DNA of 27,885 nucleotides. Source: Globomyces pollinis-pini. Taxonomy: Eukaryota; Chytridiomycota; Chytridiomycetes; Rhizophydiales; Globomycetaceae. Below the pieces are notes generated by a model. It was not told the DNA's origin and made no database searches. It saw only the letters and a list, made by a program, of their open reading frames with translations. Below are positions 18,118-27,468 of the stretch, one piece after another. The stretch covers positions 1 to 27,885 of the forward strand of contig MU621312.1 in NCBI GenBank assembly GCA_025399215.1, in the 5' to 3' direction. Each line of letters starts with the position of its first letter. Positions within the stretch are counted from its first letter, which is position 1. The translations under genes and the position numbers were made by a program.

Positions 18118-20662
18118 TTAGTTACTAGTAGGAGGGTCCCATCGAGTTTCTTGCGTATTGACATGAAAATAGTAAGGCATTCCATCTCCTCGATCCACAC
18201 GTTTCCAATTTGGAAATCCTTCTACAATATCCACATTGATATCATCATCTTCTTCACCTAATGCTGCGAAATTATCAGTAGCTATGATTTCTTTATTGTC
18301 GACTGATAATAGTGAACGTTGATCATCATCTATGGAGTGAATGACTATATAATCGTCTGGTAGTTTCCAAATAGATTGTTTGGTGCTTATTGAACTACAT
18401 ATTAGTTGTTCATATGTTGATTTACAAGTAAAATGAATGACCAGTAGCCGCTAAAGCTCGTTTATGGATGGAACCTTGTATCTTAACGTACTCGGGTTCA
18501 TTCTATGTTTAATTGCAAAAGTCATTACTATTTCGTTTGACGATGCTTGCTGTATTCGAAAATGTAAGGCACTTTTTCTAGATTGAACCTAATAGTGAAC
18601 GTGAATAATGTTTACATTTCTCGCTGCAACAGTACTTAGGCCAATGCTCTTTGTTAACGGTTTGGACTTTGTGATGGCACTAAACCCAAGACCTTCTGGC
18701 GAAGCTTTCTCGACTGTTCGTTTTTGTGTTTCAATCAGACTACGAACAGCGGATCGATGTTCCTCTGTGATATCTTTGAATGCGATATGAAATGCGTCAG
18801 CCCATTTACTAAACTCTTCCGGTGAATTGGTACTCAACATCAAAACGTCTTTATCCTCACTGATGATTGTGAATGATATCACCTTATTTGGATGTCCTTT
18901 GATGGTTTCAACTGCAATGTCAGTATAGATTTAAATTACATTTGCCATCATTACGAATTGATAATTCTGCCAATGAATATCCATTCTCGACTTCATATTT
19001 AGATGGGCCACGATTTGTGGTTACAATCTTTTGGCAGATCAGGATGACATCGGTATATAGAATCACATAACGATCTTTTGGTTTCCCATTTGTTAAACGA
19101 ACCATTGTCCCATCTTTGATATATACTTTATCACTGAGTTCCATAGGCTACAATCAATCAAATTATCAATACTGGTTCCAGAGAATCTCCTAAATTCAAG
19201 ATCCGTTGTCTTTCTTCAGCAGCCCTTGTAGCTTCATTCACATTCTTCACGACCACCTCAATCTTTTCAGCTGCTGTTCGAAGCAATGCTGTATCTTTGA
19301 CATTTCCAGCTCGATCACTATATTTCTCCAATTCCTACATCATCAGTCTTCTGTTCACTTACTCTAATCAGCAACGGGTATCTACAAAATCAACTTATTA
19401 TATATCTTACTTGCAAATTCTTTGCACCGGTTTAATCAGAAATGATTCTAAACTTAATCCTCGTGCTTCAGGAGCATTAACCCATTTCTAAAACCAATCA
19501 ATAATAAAATTATTACCTGTAATGCTTCTTTAATATCCAATACGGATTGATAAGAATGTACCAATTTCATAGCAGCTGGATAGTTTGCGGCATATATCGA
19601 ATAAACATTAAACGACTATAAATTAGAATTGGAATATAAAAACCTCGGCGGATTCAATCAATAAATCACCTTTGGATTAATATTTATGGTGCTAATAAAT
19701 TACCCACTTCACTTATAAAAACATTCGATTCCTTTCGCAGATTTAGTTTGTCCATTAATATCTAACGATTAGAATGTTCACATTACTTGATTGGCAGCCA
19801 CTAATTGTTCCACATTCGAGAATATCTATGGAATGAAATTGAAGTCCACATACCAAATTTATTTCGGATTCGGGTATTAATTTAGAATCACGCATTTGAA
19901 CTTTATGAAACTATCGATTTAAAAATAAATCAAGTTACGTTGATCATCGTATTTAAATCTTTGACGTAATCGATTTCAGTTTCAATTAATTCATATACTG
20001 CACATAAACGCATTAATTCCGGTTTTTCAACTCCACTTTCCACAATCTGTTTCGGTAACTTGGCAAACATCTTTGGACTAGCTGCAACAGGTAATATCGA
20101 ATTCCGAGATTTATCTTCCAATAGATTGGATTCTGATGTAGAAGTTGGAAAAGAATTATGTTTGAATTTATCTTCAGTCAGACCTAATTTTGTTATATAT
20201 TCGTCACGTAGCGTTCCTAAATCTGTTGTTTTATTGTTTAGATCGGTTGCAGATGTGGATAACAGTTGTAGATATTGATTGAGTCTTAGGATTTGTAATT
20301 GGATATCTGTATCCGTCAATTCTTTATCCGGTTCGCTCATTTGATAATCAAGCATTTTTTTCTATACTTAGATCCATATTGAATTATACCATTTTTGAAA
20401 TTATTTTGATGATATTTTGATTTAACTGTGTTACGTTTGTCTCCAGTGCAGTTGATTTTTGATGCAAGTGATTATAGATTGGTAACATTTCATTAAACAG
20501 ATTCTCTTTTTTGATATCTAAATCATTCAGTAATTGATTTGTCAATTGTTCAATATCAGTTGTGATTAATAAATTCGAAACAGAATCTGCTAGTCCATTC
20601 TCAAATCCAACTGCTTTCTTTACTTTCTCTGGTAATGGAGGTGTATCTTGTATGAAACTCAT
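18118..20662 (-). CDS. Rho guanine nucleotide exchange factor with PH and WW domains
   Basis: Fifteen exons and fourteen introns of 25-34 nt encode 716 aa. Exons from the start: 20390-20662, 19939-20361, 19854-19910, 19787-19825, 19704-19761, 19644-19669, 19517-19615, 19411-19487, 19363-19381 (19 nt), 19173-19334, 18940-19147, 18616-18911, 18529-18588, 18426-18502, 18118-18394. Residues 1-200 look coiled coil. The DH domain (about 212-400) has VYELIETEIDYVKDL, the LIKPVQRICKYPLLIREL helix and a final helix. The PH domain (about 412-540) has DRYVILYTDVILIC and EEFSKWADAF. A WW domain closes the protein (Trp688, Tyr699-Tyr700, Trp710, Pro713). A WW-like repeat at about 605-640 keeps SFYFSISTKQSIWKLP but lacks the first Trp. 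It activates a Rho/Rac/Cdc42 GTPase by GDP release, probably in polarity or cytoskeleton control. Confidence 0.88.
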
Positions 20663-21844
20663 GGATTTAGGTTAACAAAGCTATAATTTCAAAAAAGAAG
20701 TGATTTTTGATGACGTTCACGAAACTCACAATGAAGGTAAACAAATTCATGTTGGTCTTTATGACTTTGTATCTTTTCTGAATCTATCATTGATCGCGTA
20801 AATGGGTCTTTACCAATTCGATATACTCTTTAGTGGTCCCCGGTAGTTTCGTGCGAAGTTTCCAAAACGTTACGCGAACGTGTTGAAAATCACAAACTGG
20901 GTTAGAGTCAATTACGAAACCTCAATGTAGCTAAATGCAGTGATAATCAAACATATTACAGAATCAATAGACTCAAAGTTTATAATGATACCAAGGATCT
21001 CATTATCAATAGATTTTTCATACATATATGGAACGATAATGTCAATGTGGATCTACGAATGGTTAAAACTTTCACACTTGCAAATCGTCCGCTCAGTTAG
21101 CTGACTCTTGGAGCCCAAGGGTTTGGTAGAAGGTTTCTTACAAATAAACACACATACAGTGATGAAGTTACCAACTGCTATTTATAATGTTATTCTAGAT
21201 AACAAGACTGTTCCCACATTTAATAGGAGAACAGAACGTGGGTCATCATAAGTGATTTCAGCTAAACCAAAGAATTGGTCTTGGCCAATAAAGAATATTG
21301 AATCAAAGTTTTTGAACCAATAATCAACTCAAATGAGAATCAAAAATATTTATAATTGTGACTGATCAGGTACCCAAAAAGAGGATTCATAATGATGAAT
21401 GCCAAAACCAAACTAGGAAACTCACAATGAATCGGCCCTAATTTCTGAGATTGGAAAAACACAACATCAAAATAATAGTCCAATAGCCTAAATACGAACC
21501 TATTCGAATCTGTGTGATTTCAGTCAGAAAACCGCCATAGTTTAATTGGCCATTATTCCACTCAATTCTCCATTCTTCCCTACGTTTGCATTTTACAACA
21601 ATACCATAGTGATCTACTAGTATTATCTTTCTAATCGTCAGTAATTGAATCAGTTTTCAAGAATGATCTTGATGATTTACTTCCGAATCACGTTGGGGAA
21701 CAAACCTCCAAAACACCAAAATAGGAGCGTGTGTTTCACCACGACAGTCATGCCTCTCCTTCCACTGACAATCAAACACAAGAATTTCATATATAAACAC
21801 TCGATTATTTTTCCATTTACATCATCATACAAAGAATATACAGA
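20663..21844. other. Long region without a recognisable gene
   Basis: About 1.2 kb between the RhoGEF start and the small gene at 21845 is the largest gap in the window. Short frames occur on both strands but none joins into a protein I can support, even allowing 25-35 nt introns. A TGACGT motif lies about 45-50 bases from the RhoGEF start. It could be promoter, an unrecognised multi-exon gene, a non-coding RNA or a decayed gene. Confidence 0.45.
21790..21797 (+). promoter_or_regulatory. TATA box of the small intronless gene
   Basis: TATATAAA lies 47 bases before the start codon at 21845, a normal core-promoter distance. An AATAAA follows the stop of the same gene, so the pair supports a real transcription unit. 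Confidence 0.5.
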
Positions 21845-22051
21845 ATGTCTTCTCTCAGTCCTACCGTGCAATTAAGTTTCTCACAAACTGATATCCCTCT
21901 AAAGCCTAAACGTAAAAACACACAGTTGACGGTGAATACGCAAGTTGCTGTTGGCCCGTTGTTGAAGTTGGAGGTTATGGATGCTGACTTTTACTCTATG
22001 GATACTGTTATTGAAGAAAACCATTTTGGGTTTTCACTGGATTCGAATTGA
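21845..22051 (+). CDS. Small hypothetical protein, 68 aa
   Basis: An intact 68-codon frame starts MSSLSPTVQLSF and ends HFGFSLDSN. It has a basic block (KPKRKN) near residue 25 and an acidic C-terminal half. There is no signal peptide, membrane helix or CaaX box. Support for a real gene comes from its surroundings: a TATA box 47 bases upstream and AATAAATAAA 23 bases after the stop. I recognise no family. It stands alone in the middle of otherwise gene-poor sequence. Confidence 0.5.
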   Translation: MSSLSPTVQLSFSQTDIPLKPKRKNTQLTVNTQVAVGPLLKLEVMDADFYSMDTVIEENHFGFSLDSN

Positions 22052-22222
22052 TTCATTCATTTGTGTAGTATAGAATAAATAAAGCCTTGTAAATCAATCA
22101 TTCCGTCTTTTAAATTTGTTATTCAGTTTGACGTTGCGATTCATCCTTTCATTTATCTCCTTGTAACACATGTCATAGACATCCGTTCTTATCTGATAAT
22201 TTGATCTATCATCTTGCAGGAC

Positions 22223-22278
22223 ACATGATTACGATTTAAGAAGATAAAAGACATGATTACCATTTGAGAAAATGAACG
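22223..22278. repeat. Imperfect 28-bp tandem duplication
   Basis: Two adjacent 28-base units start ACATGATTACGATTTAAG and ACATGATTACCATTTGAG. The first about 20 bases are nearly identical and the rest is diverged. It lies in the 3' flank shared by the small gene and the BRE-like gene, with no coding role seen. Confidence 0.55.
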
Positions 22279-22339
22279 CTCAAGGTGTAATCAATAAATT
22301 AAGATATGGTGTATTGGATATATTACAAGTTGATGATGA

Positions 22340-23650
22340 TTATGCATCCACGTAATCCCGAGCGCACAAAAAAGTATGGAATTCCACTATCTGTTCCAAC
22401 AACACACCACTATACTTTAAAATATTAAATTTTATACCTGATATTTTCGATAGTAGTTTTTGGTGAATCAGTAGCATTGTATGTGAACTTCAATTCTCGT
22501 GTGGCAGGATAATAAGAATCCGGTGGATTAAAATGTATAGGAGATGAAAGAGTCACTACAGGGCCAATATCGGGGTAGTCAGTACTTAGATGTACTGATA
22601 GAGAGTTAATAGCAATAAAAACTTACTGTTTACAATTGAAGCTCCTAAAATTTCTTCTCTTCCACTGGTTGGTAATGGTGTAGCCATTATCACATAAAGG
22701 GATAAGAAAGTGAAAGTATCATCGTCATATTCCAATAAATACTTTTCATACTTTTTACTCAATATCTACAATCATGAGTTGTTTATTGATTACCATCAAT
22801 AACTGTTTTCGAATCTCCAACTTTTTCTCGGCGATCTGACTACGAAGTGATGCTTGCCTAATTAATTCATCCACAGACAATTCCAAATCTGCAATATAAT
22901 CCATGATTGTAACAGTTGATTTGTAAGGTGGAATCTAGTCTAAATCAAACTATCTAAGAACCTTGGTTTTAGGTAGCGGATCACCGACCCAGTTGAAATT
23001 TGTTTCAACTCGTTCAATAGAATCTTTAAAAGGGCTAATATAGAAATCGAATCGAATTGATGAATCTACCAATAAAATCATAAAATCAGATACATTTCCC
23101 AATTTGAGTAGATTTAAATGGAACTTGAATGTAAACGATGATGCCTTCATCAGTTGTTTGCAATAAAGCTTCCAGAGAAGACTGGTAATTAAATCAAAGT
23201 GATCATACCTGATCCAGCAAATCCAATTCGAATGACAATTTATAAATACCCAAATCCAAAATACGTCTCAATTGATGCTGTACAAAGAAAGACTTTATGA
23301 TATTCAAAGTGTTTAAAAGAGACTGTGGTTGATCCCATCGTATTAATGTGGGTATATCAGCTAATGACAGATGAAAATCCGTATCTGAATTTAATAGAAT
23401 ATCAGGAGGGTAAGATAAGTTTGAATGGTCAAAGAGTAGATAATCTATGGATAAATAACATTGAAGTACATTGAAAACCAAAGAGACCACAAACGATGTT
23501 TTTGATAGTGATTCTAGTTTGAATATTTGAGTTGAAAGCAGAAGGTTTTGAAGAATATTCAAAGTTTTCCAGAGTAGCTAAGGAACGAATCAATGACTGA
23601 TGCTTTTCAATCTCTTTATCTCTTAGCTTTTCAATCTCTGTATCCTTCAT
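22340..23650 (-). CDS. BABAM2: BRE/BABAM2-like (BRCC45) protein
   Basis: Eight exons (23470-23650, 23209-23444, 23094-23181, 22962-23065, 22794-22934, 22627-22765, 22438-22594, 22340-22409) with introns of 25, 27, 28, 27, 28, 32 and 28 nt give 371 aa (human 383). BRE proteins carry two UEV-like folds and hold together the BRISC and BRCA1-A lysine-63 deubiquitinase complexes. Here the first UEV has SYPPDILLNSDTDFHL at 71-86 followed by IRWDQPQSLLNTLNIIK, matching 'YPELPPDFIF' and 'LASWNPSNPECLL' of the family. The second, about 250-350, has LLEYDDDTFTFLSLYV and DYPDIGPVVTLSSPIHF, matching 'VVEYDAEGFTKLTLLL' and 'QPTLTFQSVYHF'. The catalytic JAMM partner is not in the window. The start (first in-frame ATG) is uncertain; an extra upstream exon is possible. 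Confidence 0.75.
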
Positions 23651-23819
23651 TCTTTGTTCAGTTGGTAGTAAATAAAATAGAAAAACTATGTAGATACCAG
23701 GTACCAAAATATTTGAAATGTTTATAAAACAGGAAAACTATTGAAGATTTAATAAGGATCTTGGACATTCCGGATTTCAGTTGTTGGTTCCTTTTCTTGT
23801 TTTCAATGTTTTTGTTTCA
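23651..23819. promoter_or_regulatory. Divergent promoter region, BRE-like and Angel-like genes
   Basis: Only 169 bases separate the two opposed start codons, so the genes must share promoter space unless one has a further 5' exon. A minus-strand ATG at about 23768 begins a 36-codon hydrophobic frame that could be an upstream exon of the BRE-like gene, but no splice joins it convincingly. Confidence 0.4.
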
Positions 23820-25108
23820 ATGCATCAAAATACAAACAATTTGTATGTAATTCTTGATAATTTACCTGGATTTAGTAGGAAACGTTCCCTATCTTCTACC
23901 TCAAATCATTTCAATAATAGAAGGAAAAGAACGTCAAGTAATCACTCGTTTGTTGGGAAATCATTCCCTGTAAATGTTGCAACTCCTACTTCTATCTCTT
24001 CAAGGGTTTGGAATTCATCTCCTACTGTTTCTTGTATAATTCTTTATTTTAATATCCATAGCTAACCCATTTGCCATATTAACATATAATATCCTCGCTC
24101 CTACTCTGGTTCAAAATCACAGTTACTTGTACAAATCAAATTCTTCAATTGTAAATAACTGGGGTCATCGCTCAACACAAATATGTAAAGAATTAATAGG
24201 TACTGGAAATTTCATTCATATCAATAGCATTCAATGCCGAAATTATCTGCTTGCAAGAAGTTGAAGAAGATTATTTTGATTACTTAAAAACTCATTTGAG
24301 TAAGCTCAATTATATGGGGTATTATCAGAAACGTACATCTCCTGATTTAATGGATGGTATTGCAGTCTTTGTATCCAATCAACGGTTTAATATCTCGTAT
24401 TAATCTTAGATTCAATGTTGCCAACATAGAATACATCAAATTCGGTGAAGTATTAAAAGACGATCGTCACAATGTAGCCATTTTAGTTACTTTACAGTGC
24501 GTCATCACCAAACAATTTATTGTCGTTTCCAATACACACCTTTTGTGGAATCCAAAGCGTGGTGATATAAAAATCAATCAACTGGACGTCTTGTTCAATC
24601 GTATCGAAAATATTCTGAAGCTACGTAGAATCACACATTCAAGTTTGATCATGACTGGTGATTTCAACATATCCGTCAATAGTTACATTTATAATTACAT
24701 TATCAATGGTATGATGAAATTCTTGATAACATTAAAGGGCGTACAGCAAAACCTTCAATTCCATTACATCTAATGTCTGGTCAAAAACAATCATCTACAA
24801 ATGATAAATCTAGCTCAACACAATTCCCTCAAAAGTTCCATTCATTCAGTTTAAAATCAGCATACCACCCACATCACGACAAAGATGGTGATTTTATATC
24901 CACATATCATCACGATGGTTATTCTCTAGTCGACTTTATTTTTTATGGTTCACTTCAAAGTGAACAGACTCTATTAGAATGTGTAAAAGTATTGAAACCT
25001 CCACCAATCATCTCATTGTCACAGCTACCCAATGATCGGTTTCCTAGTGACCATCTACCACAGATAGCTTATTTTGGTTTTACCTCCGAAACTACATCAT
25101 CTTTGTAG
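23820..25108 (+). CDS. Angel/CCR4-type endonuclease-exonuclease-phosphatase family protein
   Basis: Five exons (23820-24033, 24062-24199, 24228-24384, 24410-24708, 24738-25108) with introns of 28, 28, 25 and 29 nt encode 392 aa. The EEP catalytic set is complete: Asn81 in TYNILAP, Glu128 in CLQEVE, His213 in SNTHLLWNP, Asp254 and Asn256 in GDFN, and Asp374-His375 in SDHLP. The TYNILAP and NTHLLWNP forms point to the Angel/nocturnin/CCR4 branch rather than AP endonucleases. Angel proteins are magnesium-dependent and act on RNA, as 3' deadenylases or 2',3'-cyclic phosphatases. The N-terminus is short, basic and Ser-rich, without leucine-rich repeats, which excludes CCR4 itself. A GTATGT within exon 1 could start another in-frame 33-nt intron (23847-23879). 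Confidence 0.87.
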
Positions 25109-25318
25109 ATGAAGTAGTTACCTAATGATGCTACTCAGATTATTTCCCTTTCTAGCAAATAAAAATTGCCCAAATATAAAACTAGATTTCTTGTTGGTTT
25201 ATCTGTATTCTATAACTGTTGAGCTAACATTGAATAATGGTATTTTACACAATTGGAAAGTATAGCAATATATTGTACCAACATTTCATTTTAGAGGATC
25301 ACGTTATTCCCATCCTTT

Positions 25319-26521
25319 TCACATTCGAAGATACTGGTATACATAGCTGACAATAGACAATTCGCATGTGAATGCTAAATGAGCAATCAACAACTCACTT
25401 TCAGACCCATCCAATTCCCAACCAGTTGAAGCTGCATTATATCCCTCAATATACTCTGGAACAATTCCATAAACAGCAGTATAGTGCATACCACAAACTG
25501 CAACTGCAATCACAATCGATGAGATCAAAACCACGTTCTTTCCACGAATGAAGAATAAAATGTATAATCCTACAGTTGCAACTACACTAGCAATAACAAT
25601 AGATGCCACCATAAACACTGGATTCATTTTCATATTGACATTGGCGACTCTTAGGGATGCCATACCAGTATAATGCATTCCTGCTACACCCAGACCTGTT
25701 AAAATCCCACCAAGAATGAATACAAATCGATCGCGAATCGACAATGAAAAGAAAGAGAATTCACGAAGATATTTGGTAGCATCATCTTGTACTTTCATCA
25801 GTTTCATGAATTTCTTAAGAGCCGTGTTTTCAACTGTTTTGACGGTTCTAGTAGTTGTACGAACACTGGCTGGACTAGCAACACCACTTTTATCAATATC
25901 CTCATTTTCAGCCACCACACAAGAGTCTTTCACCGGGACTTTTACTGTTGCAGTCTTTTGAGATGTCGTTCTATTTAATGACAGCCCAGTTCGGAACAGA
26001 CCAAATGCCCAAGATGATGTACAAAGACCGAAAAAGACAGACAAGATACAAATCACCAACGAGACAAGCGTATAACCAACATGAATTTTCCCAGGTACAT
26101 AGTAGTCGTTGTCAAGAGCCCCATGATTCACAATAGCCTGTGTATTTTCATAGTGGTCTGTGGGAATGGTAAATATTGTCAATGAGTAGATTCCAATGAA
26201 ATGCATATCCCAAATTCCACAAGCACCCAAGGCAACAGCTGCAATAAACATATTCAATAGCGTGACTTTAGTATCAGACATTCCAGAAAGAAAATTTCCT
26301 GGTTCGGTTGGATTTTCCCCTGTAGCATTCCCTTCTTCATTTGGACTCTTCATAGATTGCGAGTGTAGACTTTTTGTTGAAACATTTCCCTTGGATAATT
26401 TACGCTGGATGAGAAGCTTGAGCAAGTGCGAGATCACTTCTATTGCTGTAAACGCGCCAAAGATAGCAGCCATGAAGGAAACACCTATCACATACCAATT
26501 CCAAGCTATTACAACCTTCAT
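25319..26521 (-). CDS. MHYT-domain seven-helix membrane protein
   Basis: One intronless frame encodes 400 aa with about seven hydrophobic helices. The MHYT signature appears three times: WDMHFIG at 104-110 (divergent), GMHYTGM at 281-287 and GMHYTAV at 344-350, each near the outer end of a helix. In bacteria MHYT domains are proposed copper-based sensors of oxygen, CO or NO, fused to GGDEF or EAL enzymes. Here no output domain follows: the protein ends about 50 residues after the last motif. A long polar loop of about 75 residues (181-255, rich in Thr, Lys and Val) separates the helix groups and may be the cytosolic signalling part. The metal-sensing function is inferred from the family. Confidence 0.88.
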   Translation of the reverse strand: MKVVIAWNWYVIGVSFMAAIFGAFTAIEVISHLLKLLIQRKLSKGNVSTKSLHSQSMKSPNEEGNATGENPTEPGNFLSGMSDTKVTLLNMFIAAVALGACGIWDMHFIGIYSLTIFTIPTDHYENTQAIVNHGALDNDYYVPGKIHVGYTLVSLVICILSVFFGLCTSSWAFGLFRTGLSLNRTTSQKTATVKVPVKDSCVVAENEDIDKSGVASPASVRTTTRTVKTVENTALKKFMKLMKVQDDATKYLREFSFFSLSIRDRFVFILGGILTGLGVAGMHYTGMASLRVANVNMKMNPVFMVASIVIASVVATVGLYILFFIRGKNVVLISSIVIAVAVCGMHYTAVYGIVPEYIEGYNAASTGWELDGSESELLIAHLAFTCELSIVSYVYQYLRM

Positions 26522-26948
26522 TTTGAGTATGTTTGTTGCAAAAGATATAAGAACGAAATCTTTAAATTTTTAGCTGACGTCAATCAAAATTGTGTGGGCA
26601 ACAATAGGACACTCCCCCAGATTTCTTGACACGAGAAATATATACCAACATCTGAGGCAGTATTAAGATTTTTTCTCCTTCGTAAAACCCTTTACTACGT
26701 TAGTACGTAATAGCTTTGTGGTGGAAATTTACAACAGTATATACGCAAAATTTCCATAATCTAATTCCAGGAAAAAATCGAAATAAATTAAATAGAGGAT
26801 ATCAACAATCGTCAATTAGACAATTCACCAGAAAATCCCTATCAGAATACGAACATGCAAGAGACACCAAATTAAGAACAAAACATAGTACAAAGACAGC
26901 GAAAAGTAAAAGATGAATGTAAAAAGTTTATTGAGTTAAGTAAGTAAA
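26522..26948. other. Intergenic region between the MHYT and second stress genes
   Basis: This 427-base stretch holds the MHYT promoter side. A plus-strand frame at 26716-26916 begins with GTG, is Lys/Arg/Thr-rich and has no family likeness, so I do not call it. No repeat or RNA gene is seen. Confidence 0.5.
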
Positions 26949-27468
26949 TCAGTGTAATGGAATCACAACAACTGGTGCTTTGGAGTGTCGCAGCACATGT
27001 TGAGATACTGACCCGACAAATGCCTTCTCAAGTGCTCCTTGGCCATGGCTAGCAACCACTACCAAATCAGGCTTAGAAAGTTCAATTTGGTCATCAATCA
27101 CATCGCGTGCATCTCCAGCAGTCGAAATAGCCTTGACATGGTAACCATTTGATTTTAATTTCTCGGCCAATGATTCCAATAATGTAACGGATTGCTTGTA
27201 TTCACTCTTTGCAAATTCATGGTAGTTCACTACAATATTAGTTTCGAGTTTGTACATTACTTGCTAAAGCGGCAGCGAAAGTGGCCATGGTTCGTGCATG
27301 GAGTAAAACAACAAGGTCATTTTCTGCATTGAGTAATGATTTGATAGCATGGTCTAATGCATGGGCCGAGTTTTTGGATCCATCAACAGGAATCAACACA
27401 GTTCGTTTTGGTGAGAAATCAGATGCCAAGATGATTTCGTGATTTAGGGTGGTAGCTTGAACAGTCAT
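26949..27468 (-). CDS. Universal stress protein A family protein (copy 2)
   Basis: Two exons (27261-27468, 26949-27229) around a 31-nt intron with an ACTAAT branch site encode 162 aa. Same fold and landmarks as the copy at 6575: PKRTVLIPVDGSKNS, KPDLVVVASHGQGALEKAFV, GSVSQHVL and APVVVIPLH at the end. The Ala in place of the first ATP-loop Gly is shared. The start was chosen because MTVQATTLNHEI aligns with the start of the other copy; an upstream 40-codon extension is open but begins without ATG support. Exactly 28 residues separate the intron from the conserved G-(F/Y)-H-V in both copies. Confidence 0.88.

Noticed and set aside
22272..22355. 27-residue plus-strand mini-frame MNAQGVINKLRYGVLDIL and onward
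   Set aside because: Its 3' end is antisense to the last BRE exon, and the length is within chance expectation; no conserved motif.
23660..23768. Minus-strand frame from ATG at about 23768 as first exon of the BRE-like gene
   Set aside because: It reads into a stop and no GT-AG pair joins it in phase to the downstream exon in a convincing way; it stays only a possibility.
26716..26916. 66-codon basic plus-strand frame
   Set aside because: Begins at GTG with no good ATG, biased composition, and lies in the promoter side of the MHYT gene.
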